This document shows positions 1-8,487 of a stretch of DNA of 64,000 bases, piece by piece. This DNA comes from Aggregatibacter actinomycetemcomitans (lineage in GTDB: Bacteria > Pseudomonadota > Gammaproteobacteria > Enterobacterales > Pasteurellaceae), in contig JACAWG010000054.1 in assembly GCA_017160915.1 (NCBI GenBank), forward strand, positions 138,808 through 202,807, given 5' to 3'. The translations under genes and the position numbers were made by a program. Within the stretch, counting starts at the first letter, position 1. Every line of letters starts with the position of its first letter. The notes under the pieces were generated by a model that had not been told where the DNA came from, ran no database searches, and saw only the letters and a list, made by a program, of their open reading frames with translations.

Positions 1-339
1 CGTTTAGCAAAACAATTCCTAGATGAATGCGAACGTGTTCGCAGTACGACAGGAAAACCGATTCGTACTTTTATCTGTATTTCTGATAGCAGAATGGAAA
101 CATCTAAGCTAATGGCAAAAAAAGATATTGAAACATTAGTCGGTTCCCAGGTAGATGCCGTGATTCCATTTGTGAAAGATACGAATACAAAAACAGTATT
201 AGGCATTAATTTAGGTCGTAATGGTAAGAAAGAAATTAACTCACTAATGTTAAAAGTTATTGGTGCAATATCGCGTAATAGCAAACCGAAAGAGAAACAG
301 AGTTCAATTTCTTCATTTTTTGCAAAACTCATTAAATAA
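1..339 (+). CDS. tadZ: TadZ, C-terminal part (cut by window edge)
   Basis: An open frame enters from base 1 and stops at 339, so only the last 112 residues are present. TadZ (CpaE-like) is a MinD/ParA-family protein that positions the Tad/Flp pilus machine at the cell pole. The visible piece has no diagnostic motif, because the nucleotide-binding part lies outside the window. The call rests mainly on its place directly upstream of tadA, which is where tadZ sits in the Aggregatibacter tad locus, and on a C-terminal segment compatible with a ParA-like fold (a VGSQVDAVIPFV stretch). The gap to tadA is 16 bases, so they are probably co-transcribed. Confidence 0.75.
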   Translation, partial: RLAKQFLDECERVRSTTGKPIRTFICISDSRMETSKLMAKKDIETLVGSQVDAVIPFVKDTNTKTVLGINLGRNGKKEINSLMLKVIGAISRNSKPKEKQSSISSFFAKLIK

Positions 340-355
340 TAAGTAGTGACTACAC

Positions 356-1636
356 ATGCTGACCAAAGAACAACAAATCTTCTTTAGAACGGAAGTATTA
401 AGTAATCTTGATATTCAAAAGATTGACGAACTTCAGAGTGAAAGAAACTTACTGGTAAATGAACTGGTTCAGATTGTTAATCGGGTTGCCAATAAGAGTG
501 GCTCTTATTTGACCTCTGCTGACACATTAGTGATGGCAGAGATTGTTGCTGACGAAATTGAAGGCTATGGTCCTTTACGTGATTTGATGGCCGACGATAC
601 CGTCAACGATATTCTGGTAAATGGTCCCGACGATATCTGGGTTGAACGTGCAGGTATCCTGGAAAAAACAGATAAGGCTTTTGTAAGTAACGAGCAATTA
701 ACGGATATTGCCAAACGCTTAGTTGCACGCGTTGGTCGTCGTATTGATGATGGTAGTCCCTTAGTGGACTCCCGTCTGCCCGATGGTAGCCGTTTAAACG
801 TTGTTATTGCACCAATTGCATTAGACGGTACATCCATTTCTATTCGTAAATTCAGTAAGAATAAAAAGACCTTACAGGAACTGGTAAACTTCGGTTCCAT
901 GACGCGCGAAATGGCAAACTTCTTAATTATTGCTGCAAGATCACGGGTTAATATCATCGTATCCGGTGGTACAGGTTCAGGTAAAACAACCTTACTTAAT
1001 GCCTTATCTAATTATATTTCACATAGTGAACGGGTTATTACTTTGGAAGATACGGCGGAATTACGTCTTGAGCAACCTCATGTTGTGCGTTTAGAAACCC
1101 GTTTAGCCGGTGTTGAACGTACCGGTGAGGTCTCTATGCAAGACTTGGTAATCAATGCGTTACGTATGCGGCCTGAACGTATTATCGTAGGTGAGTGTCG
1201 TGGCGGTGAAGCATTCCAGATGCTACAAGCAATGAATACCGGTCATGATGGTTCAATGTCAACCCTGCACGCCAACAGTCCTAGAGATGCGACTTCCCGT
1301 TTAGAAAGTATGGTAATGATGTCTAACGCAACATTACCTTTAGAGGCAATTCGTCGGAATATTGCATCTGCGGTTAATATCATTGTTCAAGCCTCCCGTT
1401 TAAATGATGGTTCAAGAAAAATCATGAACATAACTGAAATCATGGGTATGGAAAACGGACAAATTGTTTTGCAGGATATTTTCTCTTATAAAGCAAGTAA
1501 ATATCGTGATAAGAACGGAAAAATCCTCGGAGAGTTTGTTAATCATGGTTTATTAACCCGCTCCGTAGTTTATCAAAATGCACAAGTATTTAATCTAAGT
1601 GCCGAATTACAAAGTATTTTCGGAGAGGTTGAATAA
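356..1636 (+). CDS. tadA: TadA, Flp pilus secretion ATPase
   Basis: Hexameric cytoplasmic ATPase that powers assembly of the Tad/Flp pilus. At 426 residues it has the usual length for the family. The PilT/VirB11-type core is clear: Walker A GGTGSGKT near residues 203-210, an Asp box (LEDTAEL) near 230, a Walker B-like region IIVGECRGGEAF near 273, and a His box STLHANS near 302. The N-terminal 100 residues hold the CpaF-type lead-in (GYGPLRDLMADD, ILVNGPDDIW). The ATG at 356 follows the tadZ stop by 16 bases. The stop codon overlaps the tadB start (TAATG), indicating translational coupling. Confidence 0.97.
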   Translation: MLTKEQQIFFRTEVLSNLDIQKIDELQSERNLLVNELVQIVNRVANKSGSYLTSADTLVMAEIVADEIEGYGPLRDLMADDTVNDILVNGPDDIWVERAGILEKTDKAFVSNEQLTDIAKRLVARVGRRIDDGSPLVDSRLPDGSRLNVVIAPIALDGTSISIRKFSKNKKTLQELVNFGSMTREMANFLIIAARSRVNIIVSGGTGSGKTTLLNALSNYISHSERVITLEDTAELRLEQPHVVRLETRLAGVERTGEVSMQDLVINALRMRPERIIVGECRGGEAFQMLQAMNTGHDGSMSTLHANSPRDATSRLESMVMMSNATLPLEAIRRNIASAVNIIVQASRLNDGSRKIMNITEIMGMENGQIVLQDIFSYKASKYRDKNGKILGEFVNHGLLTRSVVYQNAQVFNLSAELQSIFGEVE

Positions 1637-2520
1637 TGAATTATTTATTCTATCTTGTACTATCTATGGGGGCGCTATTATTAATAGCCACCTTACATAG
1701 TTGGTTTTCAACCAAAAGGAAAATTAATCAATATGATGCTTCTGCCAGTAGAACGGAAAGTTTTATTAAAGGTGTTAAAAGCAGAGTTGCACTGTGGTGT
1801 TACTATTTTATTGGCGGAAATAAGAAAAATTTAATTCGTAATATTGTTATAAGCTGCCTTGCATTCTTTACCCTGTTTGTAATTAATGTTGCTTATGTTC
1901 ATGTAGATAGATTGATTTTCTGTTTATTTTTTATTGCCGGCTTTATTTTATTCGTTTGGAAACTAGGTCAATATCGCAATAAAAAAACGTTTAATGCCAT
2001 GTTTCCCGAAGTAATTCAGGTACTGAATGCCGCAGCAACCTCCGGTGCAGGTTTACTACAGGCGTTGGAACGTTGTGGTAAGGATCTGACCGGTCAACTG
2101 GGGGAAGAATTTAAAAGTATCCATAAACGTCTTGCTATTGGTGAAGAGCCTATGGCGGTTTTTGAAGACAGTTATAGTCGTTACCCATATAAAGAATTTT
2201 ACTTTTTTATCACCATTGTTCGTACCAACCTGAGTAAAGGGGGACAAATTAGAGAAGTAATTTCTCGTTTGGGACGCGTGATTGCCGATAGTAATAAAAT
2301 GGAAAAGAAAAAGAAAGCAATGACATCGGAAGCTCGTATGTCGGCAATAATTGTAGCCTGTTTGCCGGTTGGTTTCTTCTTCTTCATGCAGTTTGCCATG
2401 CCTGAGAACTTTGAATTCCTAATTAATGATCCTAGTGGTAGATACGTTTTATACTATGTTTTCGGTAGCGAGCTCTTCGGAATGGGAATCATTTGGTGGC
2501 TAATGAGGAAGTCAACATGA
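1636..2520 (+). CDS. tadB: TadB, Flp pilus inner-membrane platform protein
   Basis: One of the two GspF-like polytopic platform proteins on which TadA works. The 294-residue protein has a hydrophobic N-terminal helix (residues 2-22), a pair of helices around 70-112, a cytoplasmic T2SSF-type domain (about 118-225, with 'EVIQVLNAAATSGAGLLQALE' style spacing) and C-terminal membrane segments from about 232. The start overlaps the tadA stop by one base, and its TGA overlaps the ATG of tadC. Base composition is AT-rich like the rest of the tad genes. Confidence 0.95.
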   Translation: MNYLFYLVLSMGALLLIATLHSWFSTKRKINQYDASASRTESFIKGVKSRVALWCYYFIGGNKKNLIRNIVISCLAFFTLFVINVAYVHVDRLIFCLFFIAGFILFVWKLGQYRNKKTFNAMFPEVIQVLNAAATSGAGLLQALERCGKDLTGQLGEEFKSIHKRLAIGEEPMAVFEDSYSRYPYKEFYFFITIVRTNLSKGGQIREVISRLGRVIADSNKMEKKKKAMTSEARMSAIIVACLPVGFFFFMQFAMPENFEFLINDPSGRYVLYYVFGSELFGMGIIWWLMRKST

Positions 2521-3383
2521 CACTTAAGCTATTACTATCTTATGCGCTATTAGCAATCTTCGGCATTATTATCTTGTTTGCGGCGCTTTCTGCCAGAAAA
2601 AAATTCCTGCATAGCCGGGAAGTAATTATGGGTGAGCGACCTAAAGACACAAATGAAGATGAAGAGAATAAAGGCAAGACTAAACAACAAATTGAGCTGG
2701 AACTTCTATTAATTAACAATAATCCTGTTTTAAAAACCTTAGGTATTATTGATAAAAATATAAAAGTGAAATTACTCATTATGATGGCGTTGTGTGGAAT
2801 CTATTATTTATATTCGTTAAATGATGGTGCTCCTGACAATTCATCCTTATTAATGGGTTTTCTGACAATATTAGTTGTGACTATTATTATCCCGGGAATT
2901 CTCATTGGCTCTATTTTAAAAAGTAAAATCAAAAAAATCATGAATGATTTGGCAGGTTTTATTGACTTGGTTGCCGTAAATGTACAAACCGGTATTAGTA
3001 TTGAGGCTGCGCTAAAACAAGTTGCTACTGACTTTAAAAGACTAAATCCGGATTTAACTTATGTTATGTTACGTATTATTCGTAAGTCAGAAATTACGGG
3101 AATGTCACAGGCATTACAGGATCTTTCGATTTCCTTACCAACAACAGAAATCAGAATGTTCTGTACTGTAATGCAACAAAGTTTGAATTTTGGTTCTTCT
3201 ATTTACCATCAGCTGATCCAGTTATCTTCTGATATTAGAGAACTGCAATTATTAGCCATAGAAGAAAAGCTTGGTACTTTAGCCGCTAAAATGAGTATTC
3301 CTTTGATTCTATTTATTATGTTTCCAATTATCATCTTAATCTTAGCTCCAGGTGTAATGAGGGTATTTCCACATGTATTCTAA
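2517..3383 (+). CDS. tadC: TadC, second Flp pilus platform protein
   Basis: Paralogue-type partner of TadB in the inner-membrane platform. I place the start at the ATG at 2517 (288 residues). It overlaps the tadB stop as ATGA and has an AGGAAG ribosome site just upstream; the longer frame from 2493 would need a TTG. Membrane helices lie near residues 2-20, 84-100 and 112-135, followed by the T2SSF-like cytoplasmic region (DLVAVNVQTGISIEAAL, near 150-170) and a C-terminal hydrophobic tail (SIPLILFIMFPIIILIL). It overlaps tadD by 11 bases. Confidence 0.94.
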   Translation: MTLKLLLSYALLAIFGIIILFAALSARKKFLHSREVIMGERPKDTNEDEENKGKTKQQIELELLLINNNPVLKTLGIIDKNIKVKLLIMMALCGIYYLYSLNDGAPDNSSLLMGFLTILVVTIIIPGILIGSILKSKIKKIMNDLAGFIDLVAVNVQTGISIEAALKQVATDFKRLNPDLTYVMLRIIRKSEITGMSQALQDLSISLPTTEIRMFCTVMQQSLNFGSSIYHQLIQLSSDIRELQLLAIEEKLGTLAAKMSIPLILFIMFPIIILILAPGVMRVFPHVF

Positions 3384-4134
3384 ATCTCTTAAAAATGTTC
3401 TATTGTGCAGCATGATCTTATCTGTTACCGCGTGTTCTGCTGTACTTAACAAAAAGCCATTAAGTGCCGATAAAGTCACTGCAAAAGAAACGCTTTACCA
3501 AAGCACCAATAACAACGACGCATTAATTGCTATGTATCGTGATGTATTGAAAAATAAAGAAGATCCGGTTACCCGCTATAAATTATCTGAAATTTATTAC
3601 AAAAAAGGGGACAGTAATGCTTCTTTACTTTACTTACAACCGTTGTTAACCAATGGCGGGCAGTTAACAGAAAAAGCAAAAATCCTGCAAGCAAGAAACT
3701 TAAATCAGCTTAAACGTTATCAAGAAGCTTTAGACGTTGAAAATAGTTTATTGGTTTCCTCGCCTAAAAACGGCGAAGTTTATAATCTTCGCGGGGTAAC
3801 CTACGCTTTAATGGGTAACCCAAATAAGGCAAATGAGGACATTAATAAAGCACGTGAATATTTCTTAAATGATGCTGTGGCGGTGAATAATCTTGCTATG
3901 TTAAGTATCGTTAATGGAGATTATCGCAATGCCGTTTCATTGTTATTACCTCAATATTTAAACGGCGTGAGAGAGCAACGTTTAGTTCACAACTTAATCT
4001 TTGCTTTAGTTAAAAATAATGATATCGACTATGCAAAAGATATTATTGTAAAAGAAAATATCAATACGTCTCCGGATGATCTAATTAATGCATTGAAAAA
4101 AACCGAACGTCTGTCTAACAATATCGCCAGATAA
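3373..4134 (+). CDS. tadD: TadD, TPR lipoprotein of the Flp pilus system
   Basis: Predicted outer-membrane or periplasmic lipoprotein needed for Flp pilus biogenesis, a pilotin-like role known for the family. The N terminus is a short lipoprotein signal ending in VTAC at residues 18-21, so Cys21 would be lipidated. The remainder is helical with tetratricopeptide-like repeats (for example AKILQARNLNQLKRYQEALD and the segment around 'YNLRGVTYALMGNPNKA'). The 253-residue length fits. A GAGG ribosome site lies inside the end of tadC, with which it overlaps. Confidence 0.93.
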   Translation: MYSKSLKNVLLCSMILSVTACSAVLNKKPLSADKVTAKETLYQSTNNNDALIAMYRDVLKNKEDPVTRYKLSEIYYKKGDSNASLLYLQPLLTNGGQLTEKAKILQARNLNQLKRYQEALDVENSLLVSSPKNGEVYNLRGVTYALMGNPNKANEDINKAREYFLNDAVAVNNLAMLSIVNGDYRNAVSLLLPQYLNGVREQRLVHNLIFALVKNNDIDYAKDIIVKENINTSPDDLINALKKTERLSNNIAR

Positions 4135-4148
4135 TACAAGGTTCTGTA

Positions 4149-4775
4149 ATGAAAAAATTCCTATCAAATAAGAAAGGAGTATCAACCGTTGAGTTTGCCT
4201 TGACGGTTGTGTTTTATTTCTTTGTTGTATGTCTAATTTTAGAATTTTGTCGTGTTGCTATTACTGCTGCCTATTGGGATTTAGCAATTACCGAAAGCGT
4301 AAGGATTGCCAAAAACCAAGAAGCGACTGGAGGTAATTACGAAGAAGCTTTTGAAAAAGCATTAAAAGAACAAGCTGTAATGAAAGAAGGCTCTGTCATG
4401 AGCTATTTAGCCCGAATAGATGCACCAAGTAAAAATGGCAAAAAAGGACCACAGATTAGTGTTAAATATGTGGATTGCCAACAAAGAAATGGATGTATTG
4501 ATGCTTTGTTAGCAAATAAATTTAGAGAGCCTAAAAAGGATAGTAAAGGAAATATTATTTCTCCCGCTAACGGTATTTTAGCCACCCTTGCAGTTTACAC
4601 TTTAGATTATAACTATCGATTTTTGACATTGCCGTTCTTATCGGCTGATATTGTTAATCATGTACTAAAACGTGAAGTCATTGCCGTACAGGAATTTGAT
4701 AGAGATCAGTTTCATTTTAGTAATAATGGTGCTCAAAGTTCTGCAAATGGCAACGGGGTGCCAGATCGTCCGTAG
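4149..4775 (+). CDS. tadE: TadE, pseudopilin-like minor component
   Basis: Minor pseudopilin of the Tad system, known in the family to be processed by the TadV prepilin peptidase. After a short basic leader the sequence reads NKKG then VSTVEFALTVVF. This is the TadE motif: cleavage after Gly with the conserved Glu at +5, followed by a roughly 20-residue hydrophobic helix. The rest (208 residues total) is a soluble domain with two Cys in a CQQRNGC stretch near residues 115-121. It is spaced 14 bases from tadD with an AAGG site. Confidence 0.93.
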   Translation: MKKFLSNKKGVSTVEFALTVVFYFFVVCLILEFCRVAITAAYWDLAITESVRIAKNQEATGGNYEEAFEKALKEQAVMKEGSVMSYLARIDAPSKNGKKGPQISVKYVDCQQRNGCIDALLANKFREPKKDSKGNIISPANGILATLAVYTLDYNYRFLTLPFLSADIVNHVLKREVIAVQEFDRDQFHFSNNGAQSSANGNGVPDRP

Positions 4776-4828
4776 TTGTAAATAACGGTAAAAACTTTAA
4801 TTTAGGATTTATAAATCGGTAAAAAAAT

Positions 4829-5407
4829 ATGAAAAGTCATTTTTTATCCCGTACTAAACATTTTATTAGCAATAAAAAAGGTGCTGTCACCATTGAATTT
4901 GTTTTTATGCTGATACTTTTATTATTTATTTTTGCTTTTCTTGCAGATTTTGTCATCGTACGCACAACTCAAGGCAAACTGGATAATGCGACCTACTCCC
5001 TTGTTAATATCTTACGTGAGCGAACTCAATTATATGGTGATAAAGGAACAAACGAGCTTAAACCAAAAGATTTACATGATTTTGAAAAACTGGCAAAACT
5101 AACACTATTTGGTAATGCCGATAGTGACAAACAAGTAGGTATTGTGTTGGAACATTGGTGGCAGGATAATGGTATAGGATCCTTTGATACCCAATCTAAT
5201 ATGCAAAATTGCCAACCATATAAAAAATTAAACAATGAGCTAGCATATCTATCGCCTTTCTCTGAAATAGCCAATCAAAGGAAAGTCCCTTTATATCAGG
5301 TCACTCTTTGCGTTGAAGTGGGAAGCCTTTTTCAGAGTTTAATTGTAAAAAAAGAGAATCAGTCTTTTGGTTTACTGAGTTCTTCCTCTTTAGCTGTTGC
5401 CCGCTAA
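4829..5407 (+). CDS. tadF: TadF, pseudopilin-like minor component
   Basis: Second TadE-like pseudopilin of the tad operon (192 residues). The leader ends in NKKG and is followed by AVTIEFVFMLILLLF, again with Glu at +5 after the predicted TadV cleavage site and a long hydrophobic helix (about residues 22-46). The soluble domain contains two Cys (NCQPYKK and TLCVEV), possibly a disulfide. The gap after tadE is 53 AT-rich bases with no recognisable terminator, so I treat it as the same operon. Confidence 0.92.
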   Translation: MKSHFLSRTKHFISNKKGAVTIEFVFMLILLLFIFAFLADFVIVRTTQGKLDNATYSLVNILRERTQLYGDKGTNELKPKDLHDFEKLAKLTLFGNADSDKQVGIVLEHWWQDNGIGSFDTQSNMQNCQPYKKLNNELAYLSPFSEIANQRKVPLYQVTLCVEVGSLFQSLIVKKENQSFGLLSSSSLAVAR

Positions 5408-5437
5408 GCTAGAAACCTAATAATCTGAGGTAGCTTT

Positions 5438-7051
5438 ATGAAAATAAAATATAATATGACAAAATCTTTATTGCAAACCATCAAACAATTCTATGAAAAT
5501 GAGCAAGGTGTGTATGTTGTAATGACAGCATTACTGGCATTTCCTTTATTATTTTTGATTGCTTTCACTGTCGATGGCACCGGCGCACTCCTAGATAGAG
5601 TTCGTTTAGCTCAAGCAACAGATCAAGCGGCACTGTTATTAACAACAGAAGATAATGCAAACCGGGATCATAAAAGAGATGGTAATAAACACAAAGATCT
5701 TATAACGCAAGACGTGTCCAAAGAAAGAGAGGAAGCTAGGAAAAATGGTTCTTCATTTAATATATTAGAGGCACAGGTAAAAAAACGTAACCAACAATTA
5801 GTGCAGGGGCTCGTAAAACTTTATCTGCGTTCTGATGACAGTTTAACCTCTAAAAATAGTTCTCCTATTACAATTCCAAGCGATTTTTTAGCTGAATGTA
5901 AGGAAAATACCAATAACTTAGATCCAAATGGTAAAGGTCAAGATATTGCCTGCACAGTACAAGGTACAGTACACCGTAAATTTATTCTTCCTTGGAGCCA
6001 CAGTTTGGTTACATCGGATCAATTAAAAGATGGACGTTTAGCAGTTAATTCAGGGCAAGCTTATGCAATTAAAGAAAAACAAATCACTATTCCTATTGAC
6101 TTAATGATGGTAACTGACTTATCCGGCTCAATGGAATGGTATATAAATAGCGAACGGACAGCTCCTTATCCACATAGAAGAATTGATGCATTAGTAGATG
6201 TAGTGGGTGAAATTCAAAATATTTTGTTACCAAAATCAAACAAAGGAAATGTAAGCCCTTATAATCGAATCGGATTCGTGTCTTTTGCGGCGGGAGCCCG
6301 TCAAAAAGGAGATACTACTGGTTGTGTTCTACCATACTACGTTCAACAACCAAGAAAAATAAGAGAAATATCTAATCTTTTAAACAGCCACCGTATAAGA
6401 ACAGGTTTTGATGAGCTAGAAAGATACATGGATAGACAAAAAACTGTGAATCAAATTAGGCAATTTGAAAATGGTAAAAACCAATCCTATGATTTCACCT
6501 TTGACAATGGAGAAGTTTGTCTAGGAGGTAACGGAGGAAAAGAAACAACCCAAACATGGTTTGACAAAGACAATACTGATGTAGCAAAAGCATTAGGTAA
6601 AATAAAACCACTAGGAGGAACAGCTGTTACTTCTGGTATGCTTATTGGGACTAATCTCATGACCAATAAAAATAGTGATCCAGAGGCTACTCCTAGCAAG
6701 CTCAATACAAATACTCGCCGAGTACTCCTAATATTATCAGATGGGGAGGATAATAGACCATCTAAAAATACCCTAGTAAATTTAATGAGAGCTGGATTAT
6801 GTAGAGAAATTAAAGCAAAAATTAATTCATTACAGGATTCTAACTATGCTCAAGTAGAAGCAAGAGTTGCATTTATAGCATTTGGTACTAAATTGCCGAA
6901 TGATCAACTTAGAGAATGGAAAGGATGTGTTGGTGAGCACTACTATCCTGTATTCAGTAAGCAAGGATTATTAGATGCCTTCAAACAAATCATCAGTTTT
7001 GAAGAAGAAGTAGGTCGTTCATCTTCACAAAAACCGAAATTATTTCAATAA
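5438..7051 (+). CDS. tadG: TadG, von Willebrand factor A-domain Flp pilus protein
   Basis: Last gene of the tad operon (537 residues). The N terminus resembles a TadE-like segment (NEQGVYVVMTALLAF, then a hydrophobic helix), but the Glu at +5 found in TadE and TadF is absent. The C-terminal part is a von Willebrand A fold. It begins near residue 217 with the MIDAS motif DLSGS at about 227, a conserved Thr in GGTAVTSG near 393 and ILSDGEDN near 430. This suggests a divalent-metal-dependent adhesion or scaffolding site at the cell surface. A strong terminator follows at 7072. Confidence 0.94.
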   Translation: MKIKYNMTKSLLQTIKQFYENEQGVYVVMTALLAFPLLFLIAFTVDGTGALLDRVRLAQATDQAALLLTTEDNANRDHKRDGNKHKDLITQDVSKEREEARKNGSSFNILEAQVKKRNQQLVQGLVKLYLRSDDSLTSKNSSPITIPSDFLAECKENTNNLDPNGKGQDIACTVQGTVHRKFILPWSHSLVTSDQLKDGRLAVNSGQAYAIKEKQITIPIDLMMVTDLSGSMEWYINSERTAPYPHRRIDALVDVVGEIQNILLPKSNKGNVSPYNRIGFVSFAAGARQKGDTTGCVLPYYVQQPRKIREISNLLNSHRIRTGFDELERYMDRQKTVNQIRQFENGKNQSYDFTFDNGEVCLGGNGGKETTQTWFDKDNTDVAKALGKIKPLGGTAVTSGMLIGTNLMTNKNSDPEATPSKLNTNTRRVLLILSDGEDNRPSKNTLVNLMRAGLCREIKAKINSLQDSNYAQVEARVAFIAFGTKLPNDQLREWKGCVGEHYYPVFSKQGLLDAFKQIISFEEEVGRSSSQKPKLFQ

Positions 7052-7071
7052 AAGCAAATATTCATAAACTT

Positions 7072-7102
7072 AAAACCGTCTTTGCCCCCCAAAGACGGTT
7101 TT
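7072..7102 (+). terminator. Rho-independent terminator of the tad operon
   Basis: Perfect 12-base stem (AAAACCGTCTTT at 7072-7083 pairing with 7091-7102), a C-rich 7-base loop, and a T-rich run (TTCTTTTT) after the stem. It lies 20 bases past the tadG stop and closes the tad transcript. Confidence 0.93.
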
Positions 7103-7113
7103 CTTTTTCCCCC

Positions 7114-7156
7114 AAAAGTGCGGTCAAAATTCACCATAAATTTTCACCGCACTTTT
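7114..7156. terminator. Inverted uptake-signal pair, probable terminator of the ATP-grasp gene
   Basis: Two uptake signals face each other and form a 17-base stem with one mismatch (7114-7130 with 7140-7156, 9-base loop). It sits immediately past the stop of the minus-strand gene at 7159 and just beyond the tadG terminator, so it most likely ends minus-strand transcription. Confidence 0.75.
7116..7124 (+). repeat. First of about 49 Haemophilus-type DNA uptake signal (USS) cores
   Basis: The 9-mer AAGTGCGGT marks DNA for natural transformation in Haemophilus and Aggregatibacter. Plus-strand copies begin at 7116, 7639, 9609, 12795, 17072, 19116, 22259, 23026, 23865, 24480, 26067, 27225, 28241, 39696, 40100, 43597, 45252, 47700, 51090, 52181, 53950 and 55791. 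Complementary copies begin at 7146, 12849, 14223, 14697, 15780, 17237, 19146, 20921, 23895, 26095, 28360, 29220, 29422, 30524, 31753, 34240, 36121, 42418, 43540, 48676, 49449, 55506, 57239, 58315, 59549, 62221 and 63540. There is none before 7116. The list was made by eye and may miss a few. Confidence 0.95.
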
Positions 7157-7158
7157 CG

Positions 7159-7986
7159 TTATCTGTTAATAAACTCCCGCAACACCTCAACAAACCTCTC
7201 CGTTGCACCTTCAGCGCGATCCAAATATAACGCCGGTTCAATTAACTCCAGTTCATTTAATAACAATTCGCCATTGATAATTGTGCCGTCCACGCGGGCG
7301 TATTTTGGCATTTTGGGGAGTTTTGGGAGTACGGATTTGGCGGTTTGAATGACGCTATCGGTAACGGTTTCGGGGATGATGTCCACTTTATATTGCGAAT
7401 TGGCGCGCCATTCATTTTGTGGCGGTTGGCGGCGGATGGCATGGCTGAAGTTGCCGTTGAAGAAAATCAGGCTGGTTTCGCCATGGGTGGCGACTTCAGG
7501 AATGAAAGGTTGTAACACGACTTCATTGCCATAGGCGATTAAATCCGGCAAAGGTTCACCCGCTTTTAATTTCGTGACAAGATTGCCGCTTTGTCCAATT
7601 GCCGGTTTAATGACGTATTCCTGCCATTTCGGGGATTGAAGTGCGGTCAAAATTTCAGATGAATTTGCGGGGCAAATCACCGTGGGAATCACCTTCACGC
7701 CCCACTGTTGCAAATCACACAGGTAGCGTTTATGGCTGTTCCAAATCATCAGTTCGGCGGGATTGATAAAATGAGAAGCATATTGCCGTATCCAATGGAT
7801 AAAATCTTCATAGAAAACCGTGTAATCCCAGGCGCACAAAGGCAAAATGTAAGAAGAATGCGTGGCTTGTTGCCAAGGTTTAAATACTGTTGGAATGCCA
7901 ATTGCGTTGAGTTGCTGTTGCAAGGGCAGTAAATTTTGTGGCGGATTCGGATAAGTCTGACAAGTCGTGATGGTTAGCATAGACAT
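7159..7986 (-). CDS. ATP-grasp domain protein of unknown substrate
   Basis: 275 residues resembling the glutathione-synthetase/RimK type of ATP-grasp ligases, which join a carboxylate to an amine or thiol using ATP. Visible elements are an N-terminal pre-ATP-grasp region (MLTITTCQTYPNPPQ onward), a central ATP-binding stretch YVIKPAIGQSGN near residues 124-135, EVVLQPFIPEV near 155, and a C-terminal acidic metal-binding stretch LLNELELIEPALYLD near 245. The start is uncertain between ATGs at 7986 and 7980; neither has a strong ribosome site. It lies 57 bases downstream of the pseudoazurin-like gene on the same strand and may share its operon. The substrate cannot be told from sequence. Confidence 0.75.
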   Translation of the reverse strand: MSMLTITTCQTYPNPPQNLLPLQQQLNAIGIPTVFKPWQQATHSSYILPLCAWDYTVFYEDFIHWIRQYASHFINPAELMIWNSHKRYLCDLQQWGVKVIPTVICPANSSEILTALQSPKWQEYVIKPAIGQSGNLVTKLKAGEPLPDLIAYGNEVVLQPFIPEVATHGETSLIFFNGNFSHAIRRQPPQNEWRANSQYKVDIIPETVTDSVIQTAKSVLPKLPKMPKYARVDGTIINGELLLNELELIEPALYLDRAEGATERFVEVLREFINR

Positions 7987-8043
7987 CTTTCATGTAAGAA
8001 AAAGAAAATGGTGCAACACTGCACCATTTGTGAATTGCGGAGG

Positions 8044-8478
8044 CTATTTAACTTGTTCAAAATATTTGGTTAAACGTCCTTTGTTTGACATGGCTCTCTT
8101 TTCCAAGTCTTTGACGGCTTTTGCTGCCTGTTCTTTATTCGTCGGATTGTCGCCCACCTGAATAATGCCGTTCATGTTCATCGGGCGATGTACCGGGCAG
8201 GTGTAAACATATAATCCCTCTTTATCCAACGTAATCGTCAACTCCTCGTCTTCTTCCGAAGCAAACTTTGCAGCCCCTTCAGGCACGGCTTTGCTGTGAA
8301 CAAAATGCCCCTTATTGGTGGTTTTGAATGTCACCGTGTCGCCGACATTGGCTTTCAAAAAGCCCGGTTCAAACACCATGGAACCTTCTTCATTGGTATT
8401 CAACATCTTAATATCATAATGTGCCGCCTGTGCAGCGAAACTCAAGCCTAACATGGCAATCATCGTTAATTTTTTCAT
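8044..8478 (-). CDS. Pseudoazurin-like periplasmic blue copper protein
   Basis: Small electron-carrier cupredoxin of 144 residues with a cleavable signal peptide (to about AQA, residue 19). The type-1 copper ligands are visible in pseudoazurin spacing: His58 in NKGHFVH, then Cys94, His97 and Met102 in YTCPVHRPMNMNG. Spacings of C-x2-H and H-x4-M match the family. Pseudoazurins pass electrons to nitrite reductases, N2O reductase or cytochrome c peroxidases. It begins 9 bases after the stop of the ABC ATPase gene behind an AAGGA site, so it is probably co-transcribed with an iron-chelate-type importer, which is unusual. A di-haem peroxidase gene lies at the other end of that operon. Confidence 0.88.
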   Translation of the reverse strand: MKKLTMIAMLGLSFAAQAAHYDIKMLNTNEEGSMVFEPGFLKANVGDTVTFKTTNKGHFVHSKAVPEGAAKFASEEDEELTITLDKEGLYVYTCPVHRPMNMNGIIQVGDNPTNKEQAAKAVKDLEKRAMSNKGRLTKYFEQVK

Positions 8479-8487
8479 TGTAAATCC

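Noticed and set aside
565..957. 130-codon minus-strand frame inside tadA
   Set aside because: Antisense to a clear tadA with full motifs. A shadow frame.
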